From Gallionellaceae bacterium (GTDB taxonomy: Bacteria; Pseudomonadota; Gammaproteobacteria; Burkholderiales; Gallionellaceae): a stretch of 39,339 nucleotides of DNA. This document shows, piece after piece, positions 9,044 to 16,999 of this stretch; the first letter of the stretch is position 1; each line of letters starts with the position of its first letter. Position numbers and translations under genes: made by a program. The notes under the pieces were generated by a model. The model was not told where the DNA came from and made no database searches. It saw only the letters and a list, made by a program, of their open reading frames with translations. The stretch spans positions 1-39,339 of the forward strand of contig JAUQWW010000077.1 of assembly GCA_030834965.1 (NCBI GenBank), read 5' to 3'.

Positions 9044-9376
9044 TCAAAACATCCCAATTCAAGCCGGCGAGATCGCCAGGGACGATTGTTGACTGGAGTA
9101 GTGGGTCAATTCACCTTCGTCAGCGATCCCGCTTCACACTGCCCAGGCATTCTTAAACGACACCTCGCTATCGCGCAGCCACATCGAGCGGCGCCGGATG
9201 GAGATCAAGATTCCAGTGTTGCCGAGCTACTTCACTTTCTGTAATCGCAGTAGAATACATTCGTTTTTGAACGGCGAATCGCCAGCAACGTACGAAAATC
9301 AATTGGCTTGAACAGGTGTCATAAAGTCGCAGGAAGATTTGAAGCACGCTTTCAATATCTCTTAGGAGTATGCGCT
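9044..9376. other. Non-coding gap between pth and the helical-repeat gene
   Basis: The 333 bases contain no gene I can support. A short plus-strand frame (about 9140-9310) is open but has no start, ribosome binding site or recognisable sequence and could be a gene remnant. A possible -10 box TAGAAT lies near 9249-9254 without a convincing -35. A ribosome-binding site AGGAG precedes the next gene. Confidence 0.5.
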
Positions 9377-10822
9377 ATGTTTTCCAGCAACAACGCCATT
9401 GCCGATACGGATATGGAATTTCGGGCAGTCATTCAGGATGTAAGCCGTTGCCGGACTGATCAACTCCAACCGTCACAAATACAAAACACCTGTATCAATC
9501 GTTTCGTCCGGGCTTTCATCACGGCACTTGCGGTGCTGTGTGGTGCCGAAATTGTCGCCTTACAACTGGTCAGCCCGGCTTTTGCCAAGGACACCAATGC
9601 TGCTGCGGATGCTGCTGCCAAGGACGAGAGCATCCGAATGGGCTACGCCAAACGCAAGGCAAGCGTCGTTGCCATGCTGGAATCCGGCAAAAGAATTGAC
9701 AGCGAAAATCACACATCGCACGCCGAGTTTGCGACGGCGGAGTCTATGCTCCAGGAAGCCGAAAAACTGGCCGCTGCGAACAAATTTGCCGCCGGAAAGG
9801 ATAAGCTCGATCGCATTTACGTGCTGTTAAAGAACACCATGCGCAATATGCCCAGCCTCAAAGACGGCTCGGGCGCCATCCCCAATGTCGCTGCAAAACC
9901 TGTTGACGACCCCGCCATGATCGAGAAGAAGAAGCGTGATTACGAAAAACTTGCCGGCACCGTGCAGACTATGACGACTGCGCTCAAACAGGAATCGGAG
10001 AAAGCGGGAGTCAATAATGCGGATGTTTTCGGCAACGTTGAGTCGAGCGCGACAGAAGCAGACCGGCTTGCCAAGGCAGGTAATTACGATGGGGCCTATC
10101 AGGCTCTCGACGTTGGCTATCACCTGCTGACGAAAGCGATCGTCAAACTTGAAAACCTCAAAAGCAAGGGGGGCAGTACTGAAAAATCTCTTGATGCCAA
10201 ACCTCAAACGGATGCCACCGAACCACGCGAATATGTCGTACGCGAAATTGAGGCCAGCAAGGCGCTGCTGGCAATGCTTAAGCACCTGAATGAAGATAAG
10301 GCCGGCGGCAAGGAAAGTGAAATTGGAGCGATTAAAGCAACCGCGGCCGAGGCCGGTGCTGCGCTTGAAGCCGGCGACATTGCACTTGCGAGGAACCTGA
10401 TTCAGGACGCCAATTCACGCAGCAAAAAAGCCATTGCCAGCCTGCAAGCGACCCCAAGTAAGTTGTCCGGCAGCGCCACGTCAGAAGCAGCACATCACCG
10501 GAACGACGATGTGGTCAAGGAAGAGAGCATACGAACCAGCTACGCCAAACACAAGGAAAGCGTCGTCATACTGCTGCAAGCCGGCAGACGGATTGACAGC
10601 GAGCATCAGACATCGCACATCGAGTTTGATACGGCCGAGTCCATGCTCAAAGAAGCCGACGCCCTCGCCGCCGCGAACAAGTTTGACAAAGGCAACGATC
10701 AGCTTGATCGCACTTACGTGCTGATAAAGAACACCATGCGCAAAATGCTCAGCCCCAAGGATGAGCCGAAAGAAACTCACGAGAGCCCTGCTCCCGCCAA
10801 GCCCAGAAAGCCGGCACGCTAG
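9377..10822 (+). CDS. Exported four-repeat helical protein, unknown function
   Basis: I do not recognise a family. From ATG 9377 (AGGAG site upstream; the frame is also open from TTG 9308) the product has 481 residues. A hydrophobic stretch FITALAVLCGAEIVALQLV ends in S-P-A-F-A (about residue 70), a plausible signal-peptidase site, but it is preceded by an unusually long 42-residue n-region. The mature part consists of four units of about 80 residues. Units 1 (about 82-163) and 4 (about 381-462) are near-identical in pattern (KDESIRMGYAKRK / KEESIRTSYAKHK, then a shared RIDSE, ESML and LAAANKF). Units 2 and 3 are diverged. All look alpha-helical and charged, and the C-terminus is Pro/Lys-rich. 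It lies 295 bp upstream of the nine-heme cytochrome gene, suggesting a periplasmic partner or scaffold, but that is only inference. Confidence 0.75.
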   Translation: MFSSNNAIADTDMEFRAVIQDVSRCRTDQLQPSQIQNTCINRFVRAFITALAVLCGAEIVALQLVSPAFAKDTNAAADAAAKDESIRMGYAKRKASVVAMLESGKRIDSENHTSHAEFATAESMLQEAEKLAAANKFAAGKDKLDRIYVLLKNTMRNMPSLKDGSGAIPNVAAKPVDDPAMIEKKKRDYEKLAGTVQTMTTALKQESEKAGVNNADVFGNVESSATEADRLAKAGNYDGAYQALDVGYHLLTKAIVKLENLKSKGGSTEKSLDAKPQTDATEPREYVVREIEASKALLAMLKHLNEDKAGGKESEIGAIKATAAEAGAALEAGDIALARNLIQDANSRSKKAIASLQATPSKLSGSATSEAAHHRNDDVVKEESIRTSYAKHKESVVILLQAGRRIDSEHQTSHIEFDTAESMLKEADALAAANKFDKGNDQLDRTYVLIKNTMRKMLSPKDEPKETHESPAPAKPRKPAR

Positions 10823-11117
10823 AACGCTTGCAGCCACGCATTATGTGCAACACGCAGAGAGGGTTGTGCAACTCCAGCTGTAAGACGTATTGACCGGAAC
10901 GGCGCATTTGAAATAGCGGCGAAGCGCCGCCAAGTATTGGCAGGCAGTAGTGGAACACAATGGTTGTAGAAACCATGTCACCCATGCTGGTATTCAGGTA
11001 AACTTTGATTAAAGCTTGTATTTAAGACAATGTTCATTCGCTAGCTCGTGGCGAAACACATGGATTGATTTGAAGCATCGACCTGTTCCTCAAGACCAAT
11101 AAAGGCGGTAGGCTGTG
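10823..11117. promoter_or_regulatory. Leader region of the nine-heme cytochrome gene
   Basis: The 295 bases hold no supported gene. A small perfect hairpin GCGGCG-AAG-CGCCGC lies at 10916-10930 but has no T tract. AT-rich sequence near 11000-11035 (containing TTGATT and TTTAAG) is the best place for a promoter, but no confident -35/-10 pair is visible. An AAGGCGG sequence precedes the start codon at 11118. Confidence 0.35.
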
Positions 11118-13079
11118 ATGCGTATTCCTAATCTTCCGGTATCACTTATAGCGTGTATTTTATTCCTGGCAGGAATGCCAGGGGTCGCTGCAGGTGTTGA
11201 TAATAGCCAACAGCTGGAGAGTGAAAATTGTCTTGGCTGTCATGGGATCAGTGGCTTTGCCATACCTTCGGCTGAAGGCAAGAAACGGGAGCTGCATGTT
11301 GGCAGGGAGGGGTACTCAAGCGGCGTCCACACGGTGCTCAAGTGTGTGGAGTGCCACACGGATATCGAACGTATCCCGCATCAGGTCATCAAAGAAATCA
11401 AGATCGACTGCATTTCATGCCATCAGAAGAAATGGAAGGCTGCCCAGGATGCCGGAACTACCGCGCAATATAAGTATCTCGGCACGGTTGTCCAGCAAAT
11501 AGATTTTTACCGGAATTCCATACACGCCCAGCCAGGCAAGAATGATCCTTCCAAGCCCAAGGCTTATTGCAGTGATTGTCACACTGCCCATTACATTACC
11601 CCGATCAACAGCAAGCGTGGCGATCCAGGACGTCTGAAGGTTCCGGATCTGTGCGGCAAGTGCCACGCCAAGGCACGTGATGCTTATGCCAAGTCGGTGC
11701 ATGGCAATGAGGTTTTGGACAAGAAAAATGCCAATGCGGCGGTTTGCATCGACTGCCATTCCACGCATTCCATAGACAAACCCAAGGGTGATCCCGCGAA
11801 GCTGGTCATTGGCAAGAACTGCGGCAATTGCCATGAAGAAAGCATGGCAGCCTACAGGGAAACCTACCATGGTCAGGTCAACACAATTGGTGAAACGCAC
11901 ACGGCCAAATGTTATGACTGCCACGGCTCTCACGAGATCAAGCGGATCACGGATCCCGCCTCAACGGTGCATCCTGATAACCGTTTGGCGACCTGCTCGA
12001 AATGTCATCAGGGTGCGAGCGCCGGCTTTTTGACATTCCAGCCACACGGCAATACCCATGACTTCGAGCGTTATCCGGAGATGTATGTTGTCTCCAAGTT
12101 CATGATCGGGTTGCTGTTCTCTGTGTTTGCCTTTTTCTACATGCATAGTGCGCTGTGGTTCTATGCGGAATACCGGGATCGCAAGAGAAACAAGGGCAAG
12201 CCGCACATCGATACCAGCAAGCTTGGAGGAGGACATCACCAGCGTGAAGAGAAGCATCCTGAAGGCGAGAAATATGTCAGGCGCTTTGGCTGGATTTGGC
12301 GCGCGGCTCATCTCACACTGGCGCTGGGTGTGATGATGCTGGTCATTTCCGGCATGTCACTGCTATTTGCCGGAAGTGCTTGGGCGCCCATTGCCATCAA
12401 GTTGCTGGGCGGTGTCAAGGCAGCAGGTATTGTGCATCGAATTGGCGGGATGATGTTTGTCAGCGTGTTCTTCGGCCACGTGTTCTATCTCATTTACTTC
12501 ATAACTCGCAATTGGAAGACCTGGGAAGTGTTCGGGCCAGATTCCATGGTGCCCAACCTGAATGACCTGAAAGGTGTGATTGGCATGTTCAAGTGGTTCT
12601 TCGACAAAGGACCGCGCCCCGTTTTTGACCGCTGGGCTTACTGGGAGAAGTTTGACTACTGGGCGCCGTTCTGGGGCCTCACCATTGTGGGTGTGAGTGG
12701 AGTCATGTTGTGGTTTCCGGAGCTGACGTCGCGTTTCCTGCCGGGCTGGGTGTTCAACGTGGGCACCATCGTGCATGGCGAAGAAGCATTCCTGGCGGCG
12801 GTATTCCTGTTCTCGGTGCACTTCTTCAATTGCCACTTCCGGCCGGACAAGTTCCCGCAGGACATCTGCATGTTTACGGGCTGCGTCCCGCTGCATGAGT
12901 ATAAGCATGAACATGCGGTGGATTATCAACGCCTGGTGGATTCGGGCGAACTTGAAAAGTATCTGGTCGATGCGCCGTCCAAGCGAATGACGTCCTCATC
13001 CAAGATTCTGGGTGCGACCCTGATCATCATTGGCCTGATCGAGCTGGTGCTGGTGTTAAACGGGTTCTTTGCGCATTAA
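11118..13079 (+). CDS. Nine-heme cytochrome c / cytochrome b fusion (CbcL-like architecture)
   Basis: The product (653 residues from ATG 11118; a GTG sits one codon earlier) has an N-terminal signal peptide ending near G-V-A-A-G. A periplasmic domain follows with nine CxxCH heme motifs at about residues 38, 76, 98, 151, 179, 210, 235, 265 and 293. The C-terminal half has about six membrane helices (about 326-350, 396-418, 439-463, 515-534, 550-572, 630-651), with histidines in AAHLTL, IVHRIGG, FFGHVFYL, IVHGEEAF and FSVHFFNCHF as candidate b-heme ligands. This is the layout of the NapC/HydC-like cytochrome b part fused to a multiheme cytochrome, as in Geobacter CbcL, which also has nine c hemes. 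It likely exchanges electrons between quinones and periplasmic hemes. A hexaheme lipoprotein gene follows 68 bp downstream. Orthology to CbcL is not shown. Confidence 0.88.
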   Translation: MRIPNLPVSLIACILFLAGMPGVAAGVDNSQQLESENCLGCHGISGFAIPSAEGKKRELHVGREGYSSGVHTVLKCVECHTDIERIPHQVIKEIKIDCISCHQKKWKAAQDAGTTAQYKYLGTVVQQIDFYRNSIHAQPGKNDPSKPKAYCSDCHTAHYITPINSKRGDPGRLKVPDLCGKCHAKARDAYAKSVHGNEVLDKKNANAAVCIDCHSTHSIDKPKGDPAKLVIGKNCGNCHEESMAAYRETYHGQVNTIGETHTAKCYDCHGSHEIKRITDPASTVHPDNRLATCSKCHQGASAGFLTFQPHGNTHDFERYPEMYVVSKFMIGLLFSVFAFFYMHSALWFYAEYRDRKRNKGKPHIDTSKLGGGHHQREEKHPEGEKYVRRFGWIWRAAHLTLALGVMMLVISGMSLLFAGSAWAPIAIKLLGGVKAAGIVHRIGGMMFVSVFFGHVFYLIYFITRNWKTWEVFGPDSMVPNLNDLKGVIGMFKWFFDKGPRPVFDRWAYWEKFDYWAPFWGLTIVGVSGVMLWFPELTSRFLPGWVFNVGTIVHGEEAFLAAVFLFSVHFFNCHFRPDKFPQDICMFTGCVPLHEYKHEHAVDYQRLVDSGELEKYLVDAPSKRMTSSSKILGATLIIIGLIELVLVLNGFFAH

Positions 13080-13147
13080 GGCTGGGGTATTGCGACGTCG
13101 CTCGTGCAGTGACTCCCTTGCATGCATATCGAGAAGGTAGGTGTGTT

Positions 13148-14968
13148 ATGAAATATGCCATATACATCGTGATGATTGCTGCTGGCGTGCTTGCAGGTTG
13201 TGGCAAGACGGATGAAAAGCCAGCACCAGGCAAAGAGCCTGCAACAGCCGCCCAGCAAGCGCCAGAAAATCAGCAAGTACCCGAAAAGCTTGTCCAGCAA
13301 GAGGTGCCGGCAGGGCCGAAGCATGTGCCCGATGTGCAGGCCGGAAAGCAACTGGCCAACGAGGTGTGCGCATCCTGTCATGGTATGAACGGGACACATT
13401 CGGAAGTGGGGCCGCCCTTTATCGCGGGGCTGAAAGAGGGCTATCTTGCTGCTGCATTGCAGGGCTATGCAGGCGGTTCTCGTAATGTCACCCCCGCCAA
13501 GATGGCGGAAGAAAAACTGAAGGTCGTGAAACAGCTCAAGCCGGACGAAATAAGCGACGTATCAGCTTACTATGCCAGCCTGAATACACCGTGGAAGGGC
13601 GCCGGGGTCGGCGTCCCGCGCAGGAAGGCAGAAATGCCCATTACCAAAGCAAACATCGAAGCCGGTGCAGATATCGCCAAGCGTTGCAACTCCTGCCATG
13701 GCGAAGAGGGTAATAGCTTCGATCATCCTGATGTGCCTTCCCTTGCGGCCATGCCGCCCGAATATTTCACTTATTCGATGAAGACATATTTCGATGAGCG
13801 GCGCAAGAACAAGGTCATGGGGATATTCGGTATGGGAAATTCCCTGACAGACAAGATGATTGAACAACTGGCAGCTTATTATGCCGTCCAGACTCCCCAG
13901 AAACCGCCGGCCCCACCTCAGGGAAATGCCCAGCTCGGCGCAGCCGCTGCTAGCAACTGTGAAGGCTGTCATGGCTTTGAGGGCAACAGCCTGAATCCGG
14001 CTCTTCCCAATCTGGCCGGCCAGCCTGCGGAGTATCTGGCTTTCGCCATGCGCGCTTACCGCGATGGCAAACGCAAAGACGCCGCGATGAAGTTTGCCCT
14101 CAAGGATATGAGCGACGCCAAGATTGCCGATCTTGCGGCCTATTTTGCCGCACAGGAACCCCTTTCACTGTATCGCTGGAAGACGCAGTCTTCCAAGGAA
14201 TTCCGGCCAGTGGAAGATGGCAAGAGGATTGCAAGAATGTGTGACAGTTGTCATGGCAGGGATGGCAATAGCACAAGGCCTGGGGTTCCCAGTCTCACGG
14301 GCTTGACGGCGAGGTATCTGTCCGACGCGACCATCGCCTATCGTGATGGCGTGAAGAAGCATGCGGCGATGCAGGAGATGGTGTCATTCCTGCAAGACAA
14401 TGACATCGAGAAAGTCAGTCTCTATTACGCACTGCAAGACCCGGTGGCGACGAAGAGGCCGGGCAAGTTCGACTTGGCGGCGGGAGAAAAGATCAGTCCC
14501 GCCTGCACCGTATGCCACAGCGATGAGAGCATCAAGAAAGACCCAAGGATACCCAACCTTAATGGCCAGGATCATCAGTACCTCATTGATGCGACCATGG
14601 CCTATGCGGATGGCAAGCGCATCAATGAAGACATGCAGTCGATTGCCAGGGCGATCAAACCACAGGATGTCAGCAATCTGATCAATGTGGCTGGCTACTA
14701 TACCGCGCAGAAGGCCAATAAGCCTCACACGGTGATGCCCCAGCCCCCGATGAAAACCATCGAAAAATGCCATGGCTGCCATGGTGAAAAGGGCGAGAGC
14801 TCCACAGACAGCATTCCCAGGCTTGCCGGACAATCTGAATCCTATCTGGTGGGGGCCATGAAGGCTTACCAGGATAGCGCGCGCAAGATCAAGGATGTGA
14901 ACGAAGCACATGCCGATCTGAGCCTGATGGAGATGAAAGGAATAGCGGCCTATTACGCAAAGCAGTAG
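13148..14968 (+). CDS. Hexaheme cytochrome c lipoprotein, six c4-like domains (copy 1)
   Basis: The 606-residue product starts at ATG 13148 (an upstream GTG frame extension at 13109 lacks a signal peptide). A lipoprotein signal peptide ends in VLAGC (Cys18), then a Pro/Gln/Glu-rich tether (about 20-60). Six class-I cytochrome domains follow, with CxxCH at about residues 74, 180, 271, 365, 453 and 541, spaced 88-106 residues. Each has a P-x-L-x-G-Q/M-like loop and an AAYYA C-terminal helix, as in cytochrome c4/c553. The expected distal methionine (R-K-x-x-x-M) is visible in domains 2-5 and shifted by two in domain 1. In domain 6 it is Val (about 584) with a His four residues later. It is probably co-transcribed with the nine-heme gene. 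It is a paralogue of the 15209-16960 gene. Likely role: periplasmic electron wire; Gly at +2 favours outer-membrane sorting. Confidence 0.9.
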   Translation: MKYAIYIVMIAAGVLAGCGKTDEKPAPGKEPATAAQQAPENQQVPEKLVQQEVPAGPKHVPDVQAGKQLANEVCASCHGMNGTHSEVGPPFIAGLKEGYLAAALQGYAGGSRNVTPAKMAEEKLKVVKQLKPDEISDVSAYYASLNTPWKGAGVGVPRRKAEMPITKANIEAGADIAKRCNSCHGEEGNSFDHPDVPSLAAMPPEYFTYSMKTYFDERRKNKVMGIFGMGNSLTDKMIEQLAAYYAVQTPQKPPAPPQGNAQLGAAAASNCEGCHGFEGNSLNPALPNLAGQPAEYLAFAMRAYRDGKRKDAAMKFALKDMSDAKIADLAAYFAAQEPLSLYRWKTQSSKEFRPVEDGKRIARMCDSCHGRDGNSTRPGVPSLTGLTARYLSDATIAYRDGVKKHAAMQEMVSFLQDNDIEKVSLYYALQDPVATKRPGKFDLAAGEKISPACTVCHSDESIKKDPRIPNLNGQDHQYLIDATMAYADGKRINEDMQSIARAIKPQDVSNLINVAGYYTAQKANKPHTVMPQPPMKTIEKCHGCHGEKGESSTDSIPRLAGQSESYLVGAMKAYQDSARKIKDVNEAHADLSLMEMKGIAAYYAKQ

Positions 14969-15144
14969 CGAGATGCTCCGCAAAAGGACAATCGCGGTCA
15001 CGTCCTTCGCGCCAGGGTTGGACAGTAGTGGGGCAAAGATTGTCCATTATCAGGATTTACCCAGAGAGAATGCGTTGGCACGAAGGCAACGATCCACTTA
15101 TGAGTGGGTGGGATATGCACAGCGAATGCCTGATCGAATAGCAC

Positions 15145-15184
15145 AAATGAGAAAGGCTCACATCACTGTGAGCCTTTCTCATTT
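15145..15184. terminator. Bidirectional terminator between the two hexaheme genes
   Basis: A perfect 18-bp stem, AAATGAGAAAGGCTCACA (15145-15162) with TGTGAGCCTTTCTCATTT (15167-15184), has a four-base loop TCAC. The A/T-rich ends give a U-rich tail in either direction. It lies 176 bases after the plus-strand hexaheme stop and 24 bases after the minus-strand one, so it can end both convergent units. Confidence 0.9.
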
Positions 15185-15208
15185 GGTTTGGGAACGTCCG
15201 CGTTCGGA

Positions 15209-16960
15209 TTATTGCCGTGCATAGAAGGCCGCAATCGCCTTCATTTCCACCAGGCTCAGCACGTCTGACATGGCGTTCATGAAGTTGTTCTTGCGCGTTC
15301 CGTCCTGGTACTCCTTGATCGCCAGCACCAGATAGGCTTCAGATTGGCCCGCAAGGCTGGGAATGCCAGGCTCAGTGCTCCTGCCGTTCTCGCCATGGCA
15401 ACGGTTGCATTTCTGGACGATGGAAAGCTGCGGCGATACCGGCAGCGTGGTATCCGGCTTGGCCGCCTTGAGCGAGGCAAAGTATGCTGCCACGTTCACG
15501 ATGTCGTCCGGTTTCAACCCCTTGGCAGGACCGGACATGTTTTCGTTGCTGCGGGCGCCACGGGCGTAGTCCCGCGTTGCCGCTGCGAGATAGCCGGCAT
15601 CCTGTCCGGCCAGGCTTGGCGTCAAGGGGGCGGTGCTGACCCCGCCTTCGCCATGGCAGGCAGTGCAACCGGAGCTGATTTTCTCCCCTGCCGCGAGGTC
15701 GGCCTTGGGCACCTGTTTACTGGACATGGGAGTCTGTGTTGCGTAGTAGAAGCTGACTTTCTCGATGTCGGTATCGCTCAAGTGGCCGACCATTTTCTTC
15801 ATCACGTCATTTTTGCGTATGCCGTCCCGATAATCCCGGGTGGCGGAAACCAGATATTTGACATGCAGGCCGGTGAGGCTGGGGATGCCGGCTTTCTCGC
15901 TGTTGCCGTTCTTGCCGTGACAGCCGTCGCATGAGTTGGCAATTCTGCGTCCCTCAGTAACGGGATCGAACCCCTTGGAGCTTGCCCGATGCAGCGAGGA
16001 TTCCAGCTTCTGGCTGGAGTAGTACGCAGCCAGATTGACGATGGTTTCATCCTGCATTTTGCGCACTGCATCAGTCATCAAGGGATCCTTGCGGTGCCCG
16101 TCGCGATAGTCCTTTATTGTCTTGATCAAATATTCTGCCGGCTGGCCTGCGAGACTCGGGATTTCCGGGTTCAGGGCATTGCCGTCAATGCTGTGACATC
16201 CGGCGCACATGCCGGCGGAATGCTCACCAGCCTTGGCATTGCCTTTGCCCGGGCGCGACAGCTGTATGGGCGGTTGTACGGCGTAATAGGCGGCAAGCAG
16301 CTTGATATCCTTCTCGCTAGTCGACGAGCCCAAGATATTCATCCAGCTATGCGTGCGCTTGCCGTTGAAATAACTCCTCAATGCGGGGATGAAATATTCC
16401 GGCGGCATCGCGGCGAGCACGGGGATGAGTTCACTTCTCGTGGTGCTGCCATTTGCGCCATGACAGGAATCGCAGCGTGCTGCAAGGGCGGAGCCGGCAG
16501 CGACTGCATCCTTTCTGAGGGAAATCATGGGCTTGCCGTTGGCTTTGCTGCTGGCTTCTGCGCCTTTCCATGGGGTCTTGAGGCTTGCGTAGTAAGCCGA
16601 AACATTGGCGATCTGTTCCGGTTTATGCTTCAACTCGTCGATGATGGACTTCATCTGGTCATTCTTGCGCGACCCATCGGTGTAGGCCAGCATGGCGCTT
16701 ACCATATAGTCCTGGTGAAGTCCGGCGATAAAGGGTGCGCCCAGATTGGCGAGCACTCCATCCATGCCGTGGCAGCGGGCGCATTTTTGCGCGATGACTT
16801 TGCCCGCCTCTGCATCCCCTGCAGGCTTGCGTTCAGTCCTGGCCGCGGCATCCTCATAGACATGTTTGACCTGCTCGGCGACCTCCTTATGTTCATCGGG
16901 TTTTTCACAGCCTGCCAGTGCGAACGCAGCAACAAGCGCCAAGCCAATTATATTTTTCAT
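15209..16960 (-). CDS. Hexaheme cytochrome c lipoprotein, six c4-like domains (copy 2)
   Basis: The 583-residue paralogue of the convergent gene at 13148 has a signal peptide ending in ALAGC (Cys18), a charged linker (about 20-50) and six CxxCH motifs at about residues 60, 163, 252, 344, 432 and 518. All six domains keep a methionine in the G-x-R-K-x-x-x-M position (for example GSRKNDQM, GKRTHSWM, GTRKNNFM), so all six hemes can have His/Met ligation. Domain-by-domain similarity to copy 1 is in the same order (domain 2 shares AAMPPEYF, domain 4 shares SLTGL, domain 6 shares SLAGQSE/RLAGQSE), so the whole six-domain protein was duplicated. It is downstream of the monoheme membrane cytochrome with a 39-base gap, so probably one operon. 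Glu follows the lipid Cys. Confidence 0.9.
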   Translation of the reverse strand: MKNIIGLALVAAFALAGCEKPDEHKEVAEQVKHVYEDAAARTERKPAGDAEAGKVIAQKCARCHGMDGVLANLGAPFIAGLHQDYMVSAMLAYTDGSRKNDQMKSIIDELKHKPEQIANVSAYYASLKTPWKGAEASSKANGKPMISLRKDAVAAGSALAARCDSCHGANGSTTRSELIPVLAAMPPEYFIPALRSYFNGKRTHSWMNILGSSTSEKDIKLLAAYYAVQPPIQLSRPGKGNAKAGEHSAGMCAGCHSIDGNALNPEIPSLAGQPAEYLIKTIKDYRDGHRKDPLMTDAVRKMQDETIVNLAAYYSSQKLESSLHRASSKGFDPVTEGRRIANSCDGCHGKNGNSEKAGIPSLTGLHVKYLVSATRDYRDGIRKNDVMKKMVGHLSDTDIEKVSFYYATQTPMSSKQVPKADLAAGEKISSGCTACHGEGGVSTAPLTPSLAGQDAGYLAAATRDYARGARSNENMSGPAKGLKPDDIVNVAAYFASLKAAKPDTTLPVSPQLSIVQKCNRCHGENGRSTEPGIPSLAGQSEAYLVLAIKEYQDGTRKNNFMNAMSDVLSLVEMKAIAAFYARQ

Positions 16961-16999
16961 CGAGTCCCCCGTGTTTTTTAGTGTGCCAGTGAGGGAGGC

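Noticed and set aside
9140-9310. Short open plus-strand frame after pth
   Set aside because: No start signal or recognisable sequence; at most a gene remnant.
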